NCBI GenBank assembly: GCA_044463125.1
Contig: JBIQMS010000014.1
Location: 1-64,000 of the forward strand
DNA from: CAYMZZ01 sp044463125
Lineage (GTDB): Bacteria > Bacteroidota > Bacteroidia > Chitinophagales > Chitinophagaceae
Length of the DNA stretch: 64,000 nt
Reading direction: 5' to 3'
This document shows, piece by piece, positions 52,210 through 61,298 of this stretch (the first letter of the stretch is position 1; each line of letters starts with the position of its first letter). Under the pieces are notes generated by a model that saw only the letters and a list, made by a program, of their open reading frames with translations, did not search any database and was not told the DNA's origin. The position numbers and the translations under genes were made by a program.

Positions 52210-53493
52210 ATGAAAGCGAAACTTATCCGTGAGATGCTGTATGCATGCGTGAGCCTAATTCTTCTTTCGCTCATGGGGCTGCAAACTCTGAATGCCCAGG
52301 CCCCCATTTACCGATTTCAGAGTCCCACATTAATAGAAGGAACCGACCGCCAGGTAGGCGCCAAATACCGCTTTTCCAATGTGGTTACGGGTGTGGATGC
52401 GCATGTTCGCATCGATTCCATGACCACTGGCATTACGCTTCAAAATATTGACCGGACAGCAGATGGCTATCCCGAAGCTTTTCAACCCGAGTATCGGATA
52501 TCTTCTGGTCGGAATGCTTATATACTTTTTACCATTCAATTTGTACAGGGTGGTACCAGTACCCCGATGAGCCAGGCGTATGTGGATGTTAGCGGCCTCG
52601 ATATCGATGGCAGTACCAGTAATGGCAATAGCCTTTACGAAATGAATGGCGTGGATATGGGAGGAGGTGTTTGCTCCTTTAATGCCACCAACAGCCATAT
52701 CGTGCTGGCGCAACATGGTACGGAGTATCGGGGATGGAATATCACGGGTTTCCTGTTTGGCGCTCTTGTCGACACATCTGCCAATGAAGTAATGTTCACC
52801 GTTTCGCATGTAAATATGAGTTCGTTCAAATACCGGGTAGGTGCCAACAACGAAACATCCAACAACAGTACCCGCTATGCCAGTCTTTATTTCAAACGTT
52901 TTGAATTTCCTGATGGCGCCATCCTCAGCGCGCCCATGCTGCGCGAGTTCCAGGGCGTGCAGGATGATGGCAGGACCCGCCTGCAGTGGGAACTGAATGA
53001 AGGCAACCAGGCCGCAACCGTGGATATTGAGCGCAGCTCCACCCCCGGTGGCGACTATCATTCTATAGCCCAGTACTGGGTGAATATGGAAGGAAACACG
53101 CAAACCAGTTTCAATTATTCAGATGCTGCTTACGACAAGCAAGCGACCGCTAACTGGTATCGCCTCCGCATTACCGGGGTGGATGGTAAAGTTCAATACA
53201 GTCATGTGCTGCAATTCCGGAATGAATCAGCTACAGACAAAAAGAAACTGGTATTGTACCCTACAGAAGTACAATCGGGCGTCAACCTTCAGTTTCATGC
53301 ACAGCGTTCGGAGCAGGCCAGTTTTGAAGTGTATGATCTCAGCGGAAAATTAATCTACCGTCAGGCAGTAAACCTGCAGACGGGACAGAATACTATTCGA
53401 ATTAATACCCTGGACGGTATCCCACGTGGACAGTTTGTTTCCACCTTGCGAACCTCAGAAGGAATGTATCCGGCTCGTTTTTCGAAGTTTTAG
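52210..53493 (+). CDS. Secreted protein with T9SS-type C-terminal domain
   Basis: A 427-residue protein of otherwise unknown function. It has a long signal peptide (about 30 residues, ending LQTLNAQA), a beta-rich first half (residues about 35-240, Asn/Ser/Thr-rich, possibly carbohydrate-binding or adhesive), a fibronectin-like segment (EFQGVQDDGRTRLQWELNE) and a C-terminal 75-residue region (LVLYPTEVQSGVNLQF, FEVYDLSGKLIY) that matches the type A sorting domain of type IX secretion. So it is likely exported to the cell surface. Not in an operon. Confidence 0.8.
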   Translation: MKAKLIREMLYACVSLILLSLMGLQTLNAQAPIYRFQSPTLIEGTDRQVGAKYRFSNVVTGVDAHVRIDSMTTGITLQNIDRTADGYPEAFQPEYRISSGRNAYILFTIQFVQGGTSTPMSQAYVDVSGLDIDGSTSNGNSLYEMNGVDMGGGVCSFNATNSHIVLAQHGTEYRGWNITGFLFGALVDTSANEVMFTVSHVNMSSFKYRVGANNETSNNSTRYASLYFKRFEFPDGAILSAPMLREFQGVQDDGRTRLQWELNEGNQAATVDIERSSTPGGDYHSIAQYWVNMEGNTQTSFNYSDAAYDKQATANWYRLRITGVDGKVQYSHVLQFRNESATDKKKLVLYPTEVQSGVNLQFHAQRSEQASFEVYDLSGKLIYRQAVNLQTGQNTIRINTLDGIPRGQFVSTLRTSEGMYPARFSKF

Positions 53494-53524
53494 GTACAGC
53501 CACCATCCTTACTGAGTTAGCCGA

Positions 53525-53553
53525 GCCCCGGCGGCCAAACCGGGGCCTATTTT
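53525..53553 (+). terminator. Terminator of the T9SS cargo gene
   Basis: GCCCCGG pairs with CCGGGGC across an 8-nt loop, followed by CTATTTTG, 32 nt after the stop codon. Confidence 0.75.
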
Positions 53554-53721
53554 GATCACCAATAGCGATTTTTCATAAATGGTCCGTTTTGATCCCCAAC
53601 CCTTGAAAAGAAATCCTGCCCGTGTACCCGGTGTCGTCCCACTGGCCGGCAGGTCTGTCCGCCCGGACAGTTCAATTCGATCACCTAAACATCAACCCTC
53701 ATGAATTGAATGGTACACTTA

Positions 53722-53749
53722 AAGCCCCGCTTGCGCGGGGCTTGTTTTT
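53722..53749. terminator. Second GC-rich hairpin between the T9SS gene and msrA
   Basis: AAGCCCCGC and GCGGGGCTT form a 9-bp stem with a TTGC loop. On the plus strand it is followed by GTTTTTG, a good U tract, although no plus-strand gene ends here; on the minus strand it follows the msrA stop by about 40 nt. Confidence 0.75.
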
Positions 53750-53788
53750 GTCAGGAGGTTGAAGTTGTAAGAAAAGCTGTAATGCCAA

Positions 53789-54466
53789 TTATTTTTGCTC
53801 TTTCAGTTTGTCTTTAAAGACTTTTCTGAATTTATCCAACTTGGGCCGGATCACGATGCGGCAATAAGGATTGTTGTTCTCGTTGTTAGCGAAATATTCC
53901 TGGTGGTAATCCTCGGCTGAATAGAAGGTTTCAAATTTTGTAATCTCGGTAACAATGGGCTTGTCGAATGCGCCACTTTTATTAAGGGCTTCCTTATACT
54001 GTTCTGCCTTTTTCTTTTGTTCATCGTTCACATAGAATACGCCACTTCTGTACTGTGGCCCTACGTCATTACCCTGACGGTTGAGGGTGGTAGGATCATG
54101 TGTTTCCCAAAATACTTCCAGCAATTCATCGAAACTGATGACAGCGGGGTCGTACACAATCTCCAGGCATTCTGCATGTCCGGTGGTGCCGGTGCAAACC
54201 TCTTTATAAGTAGGGTTCACCACATGGCCACCCGTGTAACCGGAAACGGCACTCACTACACCTTTCAATTCTTCAAAAATCGCTTCTGTACACCAGAAGC
54301 ATCCATTGGCTAAATAGGCGGTATCGTAGTTGGCCGCCTTTGGGTTTTCCTGATTCATTTTTTTAGTTGTGATGGCTTTTTGATTGTCTGCCTGCGCGCA
54401 ACCCGGCAGGGCCGTGAAGGCAAGGAATAGCCAACCAAATACTCCGTATAAATGATTTTTTTTCAT
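53789..54466 (-). CDS. msrA: Peptide-methionine (S)-S-oxide reductase, lipoprotein form
   Basis: A 225-residue protein. The catalytic motif is NGCFWCTEAIFEELKGV (about residue 55), followed by SGYTGGHVVNPTYKEVCTGTTGHAE. The first 23 residues are a signal sequence with lipobox LPGC, so the enzyme is probably anchored in the envelope rather than cytoplasmic, repairing oxidised methionine in exported proteins. MsrB is not fused and not nearby. Confidence 0.94.
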   Translation of the reverse strand: MKKNHLYGVFGWLFLAFTALPGCAQADNQKAITTKKMNQENPKAANYDTAYLANGCFWCTEAIFEELKGVVSAVSGYTGGHVVNPTYKEVCTGTTGHAECLEIVYDPAVISFDELLEVFWETHDPTTLNRQGNDVGPQYRSGVFYVNDEQKKKAEQYKEALNKSGAFDKPIVTEITKFETFYSAEDYHQEYFANNENNNPYCRIVIRPKLDKFRKVFKDKLKEQK

Positions 54467-54784
54467 TTTGATAAAGGTACCTGTTAATAATGCTTTTATC
54501 CCTCAAATGTTCAGCACTCTTTCCTTCGGAAAGAGGTGGGGGGTAGGTAGCACTTACGGGTGCAGCGTGGTTTTGGATGCAGCAGCAGGATGGGTTGGCT
54601 TGTATTTGGGGATTTATTAAGAACTAAGTAATTCTACTTAAATGCGTGAATTTCACTGGGGTATTTACGAAGTTGGCATTTGTTTATAAAAAAATTAATA
54701 AGTTTTTTGTGATTTTTAGAAAGTTTTATACTTTGAGTTAAATTTTTAATAAGATTTTCATTACAGCCACCGCAAAACTGACAC
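54467..54784. other. Divergent promoter region of msrA and the ROK gene
   Basis: No gene. It contains an 8-bp hairpin with a TTC loop (54517-54535) and an AT-rich stretch near the ROK start; ATACTTTG at 54729-54736 is an imperfect promoter box for the ROK/Sus genes. TACCTTTA five bases before the msrA ATG is an imperfect box for msrA. Confidence 0.4.
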
Positions 54785-56005
54785 ATGGGAAAGAAGGCAT
54801 TCTATAAGGGGTTGGTGCTAAGGGAATTTTATTTCTCCGATACCCTGTCCTGCGCCGATTTGAGTGAGCGAATTGGGAAGAGCCTTCCGTTGACCATGAA
54901 GATCCTGAATGAATTGATTGCGGATGGTTTTGTGAAGGAATCAGGATTCGCGCCATCGAGTGGGGGACGCAGACCGGTCATGTATTCCATTATGCCCGAC
55001 ACCATGTATATATTGTCGGTGGCGATGGACCAGTTGGTGACGCGGATTTCGATGATGGATATTCATAATCGGCACGTAACGGAGATTGAGAAGTTTGAAT
55101 TGCCGCTGAATAATAATCCGGCCGCCATGTCGGTATTGGCCGAGAAGATGAACCAGGTGATATTGAAATCGGGGATTCCGCGGAAAAAGATCATTGGCAT
55201 AGGGATAGGCATGCCGGGCTTTATTGATGTGAAGAAAGGAATCAATTATTCCTTCAGCTTCGCCACCGGCGGCCAGAGTATTAAGGATTATCTGACGGGT
55301 AAAATGGAATTGCCGGTTTATATCGACAACGACTCCAGTTTGATTGCCCTGGCGGAATTCCGCTTTGGGGCCGCGCGCCATAAGCAGAATGCGATGGTGA
55401 TCAATATTGGTTGGGGTATTGGACTGGGTATGATCCTGAATGGTGAGCTCTTTAGAGGACATAATGGTTTCGCGGGTGAGTTTAGCCATATGCCGATGTT
55501 TAACAACAACAAGCTTTGTGCCTGCGGCAAAACGGGTTGTTTGGAAACGGAAGCTTCTTTGTTGGTAGTGGTGCAGAAAGCGGCAGAAGGCGTAAAGAAA
55601 GGCAGGCTGTCGAACCTGGGAGCTGGTTTTCCGAGCGGGCATTTTGAGCAGGATAGTGAGGCCGTGATCAGGGCAGCAACGCTGGGCGACAAATTCGCCA
55701 TTGAGTTGCTTTCGGAAGCGGGTTACAGTATTGGAAGAGGTGTAGCCATCCTGATCCATCTTGTAAATCCGGAACTCGTGATACTGAGCGGCAGGGGTGC
55801 ACTGGCCGGGAAAGTGTGGCAGGCACCGATACAGCAGGCGCTCAACGAACATTGTATTCCACGCCTCGCAGCGAACACCAGCATGGAAGTGTCAACCTTA
55901 GGATACGAAGCCGAACTGATTGGATCCGCAGCACTCGTAATGGATAATATGATTCGAGAGAATAGAAAGCTGGCTTATAGAGATAGCGAAAAAGTTCCCG
56001 CTTAG
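54785..56005 (+). CDS. ROK-family transcriptional regulator
   Basis: A 406-residue protein. N-terminal winged helix (residues about 5-70: LSERIGKSLPLTMKILNELI, then the GGRRP wing motif), then a sugar-kinase-like ROK domain: IGIGIGMPGFID, DNDSSLIALAEFRFG, and the zinc motif CACGKTGCLE. Such proteins are sugar-responsive repressors (NagC, Mlc, XylR types). It lies 88 nt upstream of susC on the same strand, so it probably controls this locus in response to the imported sugar, which the sequence does not identify. Confidence 0.92.
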   Translation: MGKKAFYKGLVLREFYFSDTLSCADLSERIGKSLPLTMKILNELIADGFVKESGFAPSSGGRRPVMYSIMPDTMYILSVAMDQLVTRISMMDIHNRHVTEIEKFELPLNNNPAAMSVLAEKMNQVILKSGIPRKKIIGIGIGMPGFIDVKKGINYSFSFATGGQSIKDYLTGKMELPVYIDNDSSLIALAEFRFGAARHKQNAMVINIGWGIGLGMILNGELFRGHNGFAGEFSHMPMFNNNKLCACGKTGCLETEASLLVVVQKAAEGVKKGRLSNLGAGFPSGHFEQDSEAVIRAATLGDKFAIELLSEAGYSIGRGVAILIHLVNPELVILSGRGALAGKVWQAPIQQALNEHCIPRLAANTSMEVSTLGYEAELIGSAALVMDNMIRENRKLAYRDSEKVPA

Positions 56006-56093
56006 CCGTCCTTATCCCCCCTGAAAACAACAGTACAGAACCATATGAAAAACAAATAAGGCTTTTTTATCTAAACTTTAAAAATCAACTGCA

Positions 56094-59000
56094 ATGAAGA
56101 GAAACGAACGATTCTTACTTGTACTGTTGATCCTGTTGCTGGGCAATACCATGCTCTTCGCGCAGGAGAGACGTACGATTACCGGCGTTGTCACGGACAA
56201 CAATGGTAGTCCGGTACCATCGGCTACTGTGTCGGTACAGGGTAGCACGCAAAGTACCATTACAGACGATGCAGGCCGCTATAGCATCGTTATCGACAAG
56301 GCAAATGCTGTGCTTGTTTTTAGCTCAATTAGTTTTGGAACCAAATCGGTTACAGTCGGCAGCTCCAACACTTTAGATGTATCCCTCGATCAGTCGGCCG
56401 GTGAACTGGGAGAAGTGGTTATTACCACGGCCCTCGGTATTAAGCGCCAGCAGAAATCGCTGGGTTATGCCGTTCAGGAGCTGAAGGGTGGTACCCTGGC
56501 CGATGCCAAGGAAACCAACCTGGCCAATGCGCTTTCCGGTAAAGTGGCCGGTTTGCAGGTGGTACGTTCCAGCAATGGTGCGGGCGGTTCTTCCAAGATT
56601 GTATTACGTGGTCTCAATTCACTTACCGGCGATAACCAGCCCCTGATTGTTGTAGATGGTATTCCCATCGACAACTTCACTGGTACTACGGAAAATGGTT
56701 ACTGGAGCGCGGGCTTCGACCGTGGTAATGGTCTGGGTGATATCAGCGCTGATGATATCGAAAGCATGACGGTGCTGAAAGGCCCATCTGCCGCCGCCCT
56801 CTATGGTTCGCGTGCGGGTAATGGAGTTATCCTGATTACTACTAAATCGGGCCGCAAGTCACAGGGTTTGGGTATTACTTTCTCTACTACACAAGGTGTG
56901 GAAAGCATTTTTATAAAGCCTGAGCTGCAGAACTCTTTTGGTCAGGGTACTGATGGAATCTTTGACCCCATGAGTACTCAGAGCTGGGGACCCAAAGCCG
57001 AAGGTCAAACCGTAACCAAATGGGATGGTACGCAGGGCCCTCTGAATATTCAGAATAATGTGGACAATTTCCTGCGTAATGGTACAACTCAGTCGTACAA
57101 CCTTTCCTTCCAACAGCAATTCGGTTCTACAGCGGTTTATTCTTCCATCAGCCGCTGGAATGATCGTAGCATCATCCCCGGCAACAAGCTGGAAAGAACA
57201 AACCTGACCTCACGCGCTACCACGCGTTTTGGAAAGAATGATCGCTGGACAACCGATGTGAAGTTTTCTTACAACAATACTTCCGGTTACAACCGCCCGA
57301 TCAATGGTCGCGACGTAAGTAATGTGTATGTATTGTACACCCTGCCGCGCAGCCTTGATATCCGTGATTTCAGTGAAGCTACCAATGAGTTTGGTAATAT
57401 GATCTGGTATCCCGGTTCACCAGGCTGGCAAAACAACCCTTACTGGAATACGCTGTATAACCTGAACAGGGACAGCCGCGATCGTTTTATCATGAATGGT
57501 TCTGTGAAGTATGCCTTCACCGATTGGCTGGATGCGGAAGTGAAAGCAGGTGCTGACCTTTATACCACCAATACGCAACGTAAAGTGTATGCAGGTAGCG
57601 CACGTAACAACGAGTATTCTGAAGGCAAGCAAACCTTCCGCGAAACCAACTACACGGGTTTGATTACCGCCCGTAAGGACAATGTGGTAGGCAAGTTTGG
57701 TGGTGTAATCACTGCTGGTGGTAACCTGATGGAGCAGAAAGCCAGCTATATCGGTATCGCAACAGGTCCGCTGGAAGTTCCCAACGTATTCTCGCTCACT
57801 AATGGTCAGGGTGCGCCCATCATTGGTCAATCCTACATGAATAAGAAGATCAATTCTGTGTTCGGTAGTGTAGGCATCAACTATGATGGTTATGTGTACC
57901 TGGACGCCACTTTCCGGAATGACTGGTCATCGGCATTGATTGAAGAAAACCGTTCTTATTTCTATCCTTCCGTGAGCCTGGCCGTGGTGGTAACTGATAT
58001 GTTGGAAAAGAATGGCGTGAATCTTCCCGGCTGGATGAACTATTTGAAAGTTCGTGGATCACACGCAGCAGTGGGTAATGACCTTGCTCCCTACCAATTG
58101 TATAATGGCTACGAGATTCGTAAGGACCCCCTTAACAACACAATTGCGATTCGCAATTCGCTGTTGAAAGATCCTATGGTGCGCAGTGAGCTGATCAAGT
58201 CGCTGGAGTTTGGTGCTGAAACCCGTTTTCTCCAAAATCGGGTAGGTATCGACTTCACCTGGTATAAGTCGAACGCAACGCGCCAGCTGATTGCCATTCC
58301 CATGGACCCCATGAGTGGTTATACCAGCCAGATGATCAATGCAGGTAATATCCAGAACAAAGGTATTGAGTTGATGGTGGATGTTCGCGTGCTGAATAAG
58401 CCCAATTCGCTGAACTGGAATATTATGGCTAACTATTCCAAGAACGAGAACAAGATCATTGATATCGCATCCGACAAGGGCGTGAATGAATACACTCTTG
58501 GTGGATTTGATGATCTGTTTATTCGTGCGGCAACCGGTAATTTGTACGGCGATATTTATGGTACGCGTTTTCTGCGTGTGGAAGATGCCAGCAGCCCCTT
58601 CTTTGGCCAGTTGTTGCTTTCTTCCCAGGGCTTGCCCCAGCGCGATTCGCGCATCGTAAGGTTGGGTAACCAACAGGCCCGTGGCCTGCTGGGTGTAACC
58701 AATACCTTTACTTACAAAGGATTGGCACTTAGCTTCCTGATTGATGCCCGTTTTGGCGGAGAAATCTTCTCTGCTTCCAATGTGGGCTTGCAGGCTGCCG
58801 GTACTGCTGCAGTTACAGCGCCCGGTGGTGAACGCAACGATTTTGTTGTGGATGGTGTGGTACTCGATGGCGGTGGCAACCCCGTTAAGAATACAATGGC
58901 CGTTACACAACAGCAATACTGGCGCACAGTATCTACACTGAATAACCTCGGTGTAGGCGAAGCATTCCTGTACGACGCTACCAATATTCGTCTGCGCAAT

Positions 59001-59222
59001 GTGCAGTTGAGTTATAACCTGCCCCGCACCCTGTTCAGCAAAACGCCGATACAGAATGCGCGCGTAGCACTCTCCTGTAATAATGTTTGGATGCTGAAGA
59101 GCCATTTGATGGGTATTGATCCGGAATCAGTATTTGCTACCGGCAGCAACGCGGTAGGTTTTGAAAACGGTGCCTTCCCCACCATGCGTTCTTTCCTGTT
59201 TAGCTTATCACTCGGATTCTGA
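56094..59222 (+). CDS. SusC/RagA-family TonB-dependent transporter
   Basis: A 1042-residue outer-membrane transporter. Signal peptide (to about residue 24, LFAQE), CarboxypepD-regulatory-like domain (ITGVVTDNNGSPVPSATVSV, residues about 28-105), plug (ALGIKRQQKSLGYAVQELK; VLKGPSAAALYGSRAGNGVI), then a 22-strand barrel ending in Phe. With the SusD partner 26 nt downstream it imports a glycan or another large ligand across the outer membrane, powered by TonB. Confidence 0.95.
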   Translation: MKRNERFLLVLLILLLGNTMLFAQERRTITGVVTDNNGSPVPSATVSVQGSTQSTITDDAGRYSIVIDKANAVLVFSSISFGTKSVTVGSSNTLDVSLDQSAGELGEVVITTALGIKRQQKSLGYAVQELKGGTLADAKETNLANALSGKVAGLQVVRSSNGAGGSSKIVLRGLNSLTGDNQPLIVVDGIPIDNFTGTTENGYWSAGFDRGNGLGDISADDIESMTVLKGPSAAALYGSRAGNGVILITTKSGRKSQGLGITFSTTQGVESIFIKPELQNSFGQGTDGIFDPMSTQSWGPKAEGQTVTKWDGTQGPLNIQNNVDNFLRNGTTQSYNLSFQQQFGSTAVYSSISRWNDRSIIPGNKLERTNLTSRATTRFGKNDRWTTDVKFSYNNTSGYNRPINGRDVSNVYVLYTLPRSLDIRDFSEATNEFGNMIWYPGSPGWQNNPYWNTLYNLNRDSRDRFIMNGSVKYAFTDWLDAEVKAGADLYTTNTQRKVYAGSARNNEYSEGKQTFRETNYTGLITARKDNVVGKFGGVITAGGNLMEQKASYIGIATGPLEVPNVFSLTNGQGAPIIGQSYMNKKINSVFGSVGINYDGYVYLDATFRNDWSSALIEENRSYFYPSVSLAVVVTDMLEKNGVNLPGWMNYLKVRGSHAAVGNDLAPYQLYNGYEIRKDPLNNTIAIRNSLLKDPMVRSELIKSLEFGAETRFLQNRVGIDFTWYKSNATRQLIAIPMDPMSGYTSQMINAGNIQNKGIELMVDVRVLNKPNSLNWNIMANYSKNENKIIDIASDKGVNEYTLGGFDDLFIRAATGNLYGDIYGTRFLRVEDASSPFFGQLLLSSQGLPQRDSRIVRLGNQQARGLLGVTNTFTYKGLALSFLIDARFGGEIFSASNVGLQAAGTAAVTAPGGERNDFVVDGVVLDGGGNPVKNTMAVTQQQYWRTVSTLNNLGVGEAFLYDATNIRLRNVQLSYNLPRTLFSKTPIQNARVALSCNNVWMLKSHLMGIDPESVFATGSNAVGFENGAFPTMRSFLFSLSLGF

Positions 59223-59248
59223 TTTAACCATTATTCAAAACATTATAT

Positions 59249-61156
59249 ATGAAACGATTTTTGAAATATGCCTGCTTACCCCTCGCGGTCTCCGCTATTA
59301 TGAGTGGGTGCAGCAAATTTGACGAGGTCAATGAAGACCCCTACCTGGTTACGGAAGACCAGGTTCAGGTAGAATATTTTATCAACAATGCCATCATTGG
59401 CTCCCAGATGGATCCGCATATCGCCGAAAGGATCTTTGTGCTCTACTGGAAAACAGCCGGACGTCAGCAATTCGGTGGCGGTATTTCCTCGGGTGGTTAT
59501 AACGATGGTTGGAGCAGCGACTATTATGGCGGTGGCTATGGTGGTGGATGGTTGAATGCCATCAGCACCGGTATCCAGGTGGCCGAGGCTCAAATTGCCG
59601 CAGGCAATGTGAAAGCCTATACCAACAACCTGCTTCAGATCTGCCGCATCTGGCGTGTGTACCTGATGAGTGAACTGGCCGATACCTTCGGACCCATTCC
59701 CATCAACGCATTTCAGGGTAAGAACCCCGAGTTTGTGGACCTGAAGACCGTGTATTACCATTTGCTGGAAGAACTGGCGGATGCATCCCCCAAGCTCGAC
59801 CTGGGTGCTGCAAAACCTGATGCGAAATTCGACCAGGCTTACGGATTTGATTACGCCAAGTGGCAGAAATTTGCGAATTCACTTCGCCTGCGCCTCGCTA
59901 TGCGCCTGTCTGAAGTAGATGCACCCAAAGCCAAGGCTGAGTTTGAGGCTGCCGCTGCACTGCCTTTGCTCACTAATATGTCAGAGACATTCCAGATCCA
60001 GGAAAAACCAGGTTGGGATGCACTGACCGGTGTGATGACAAGGGAATGGAACTATTTCCAGATGTCGGCTACTTATAATAACCTGGTTCAGGGTTTGGGT
60101 GGTGTTTTGTCGGAAGATCAACTGGATGCCGACAAGCATCCCTTTATCAAAGACGCGGACTATATCGGCTTGCGCCTCACGGATCATTTCACGCAAATGA
60201 CTAATGACCCCATCGCAGGTTACTGGCTCGACGGTCTGCCCAACAAAGTGGATCCGCGTGCGTATAAGACCTATGTAATTCCTGGTGATTTCAACAACCC
60301 GGATTTCAATGCTTATCCTTCCTGGGATCAAACGGCGAAGACTACGCAGCGCAACCTGCTTGACGCCAGCAACAACGTGGTGAAGACACTGGATGCGCAC
60401 TACACATGGAACGCACCCGTGAATGGCGATTGGGGTCAGAAAGGTGCACGTAACCAGATCCGTGCTTTCAATGGCGCTATTCCCCGTCACCCGCATAAGT
60501 TCCGTAACAGCAGCAGCAAGCGTATCTTCTTCGCGCCCTGGGAAACACATTTCCTGTTGGCCGAAGGTGCTGTACGCAACTGGGCAACTCCTATGAGTGG
60601 CAAAGCAGCTTATGAGGCAGGTATCGACGCCAGCTTTGAATACTTTGGCGTATCCAGCTTCGCGGCAGCTTACAAAGCATCCACTGACTACAATAACTGT
60701 GGTACTTCCGTGAGCTGGGATCATGTAACTGAGCCCCCTGCAAACCGTTCGGTGGATTATGTAGACGGATACACGAATACACCGGGTACCACTACCGTTG
60801 TTTATCCCAGCAACACGCTGTATCAAAATGGCACGGTGAAGAACGATCGCCTCACCAAGATCATTACCCAGAAATTCATCGCCCAGAACCCCTGGTTGCC
60901 GTTGGAAACATGGAATGATCATCGTCGCCTGGGTCTTCCTTTCTTTGAAAACCCTGCGATTGAAAACCCGCTGGTAAATATGCCTGCCCTGAACAGTGGC
61001 AACTTTATGACCAGCGATGTACGCTTCTTCCCCCAGCGTGTGCGTTATCCCTCCAGCCTGGCAGCCAGCAACCCCGCCGGTTACCAGCAGGCTGTTGGAT
61101 TCCTGGGTGGTGAAGATGCTGTACTGACCCCGCTTTGGTGGGCCAAGAAACCTTAA
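59249..61156 (+). CDS. SusD/RagB-family nutrient-binding lipoprotein
   Basis: A 635-residue surface lipoprotein. Lipobox SAIMSGC near residue 21. It has a helical TPR-like SusD fold (TNNLLQICRIWRVYLMSELADTFGPIP), with the AEGAVRNWATPMSGKAAYEAGI segment and a C-terminal FFPQRVRYPSSLAASNP block typical of the SusD-like group 2. It caps the SusC barrel and binds substrate. No glycoside hydrolase or sensor gene follows; the next gene is mutS2. Confidence 0.94.
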   Translation: MKRFLKYACLPLAVSAIMSGCSKFDEVNEDPYLVTEDQVQVEYFINNAIIGSQMDPHIAERIFVLYWKTAGRQQFGGGISSGGYNDGWSSDYYGGGYGGGWLNAISTGIQVAEAQIAAGNVKAYTNNLLQICRIWRVYLMSELADTFGPIPINAFQGKNPEFVDLKTVYYHLLEELADASPKLDLGAAKPDAKFDQAYGFDYAKWQKFANSLRLRLAMRLSEVDAPKAKAEFEAAAALPLLTNMSETFQIQEKPGWDALTGVMTREWNYFQMSATYNNLVQGLGGVLSEDQLDADKHPFIKDADYIGLRLTDHFTQMTNDPIAGYWLDGLPNKVDPRAYKTYVIPGDFNNPDFNAYPSWDQTAKTTQRNLLDASNNVVKTLDAHYTWNAPVNGDWGQKGARNQIRAFNGAIPRHPHKFRNSSSKRIFFAPWETHFLLAEGAVRNWATPMSGKAAYEAGIDASFEYFGVSSFAAAYKASTDYNNCGTSVSWDHVTEPPANRSVDYVDGYTNTPGTTTVVYPSNTLYQNGTVKNDRLTKIITQKFIAQNPWLPLETWNDHRRLGLPFFENPAIENPLVNMPALNSGNFMTSDVRFFPQRVRYPSSLAASNPAGYQQAVGFLGGEDAVLTPLWWAKKP

Positions 61157-61205
61157 TAATTCAACTCTTCCCTATTCTCTTTATTAAGCAGTCAGGTTAG
61201 GGTTT

Positions 61206-61239
61206 AAGCCGGTTGTGCAAACAGCCGGCTTTTCTTTTG
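61206..61239 (+). terminator. Terminator of the Sus operon
   Basis: AAGCCGG pairs with CCGGCTT across 12 nt, then TTCTTTTG. It lies 50 nt after the susD stop. Confidence 0.8.
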
Positions 61240-61266
61240 CCTTCATGCCAACAAACGGGCAGTCCT

Positions 61267-61274
61267 TACCTTTG
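61267..61274 (+). promoter_or_regulatory. Promoter -7 box of mutS2
   Basis: TACCTTTG, identical to the carA box. Start near 61281, 18 nt before the ATG at 61299. This excludes the longer reading frame that begins at 61215. Confidence 0.75.
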
Positions 61275-61298
61275 CACTCCGAAAAGAGCAGAGCGTAT

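Noticed and set aside
53580..53702. Small ORF of about 40 codons after the T9SS gene
   Set aside because: Pro/Arg-rich composition, no promoter, runs through a hairpin; nothing supports translation.
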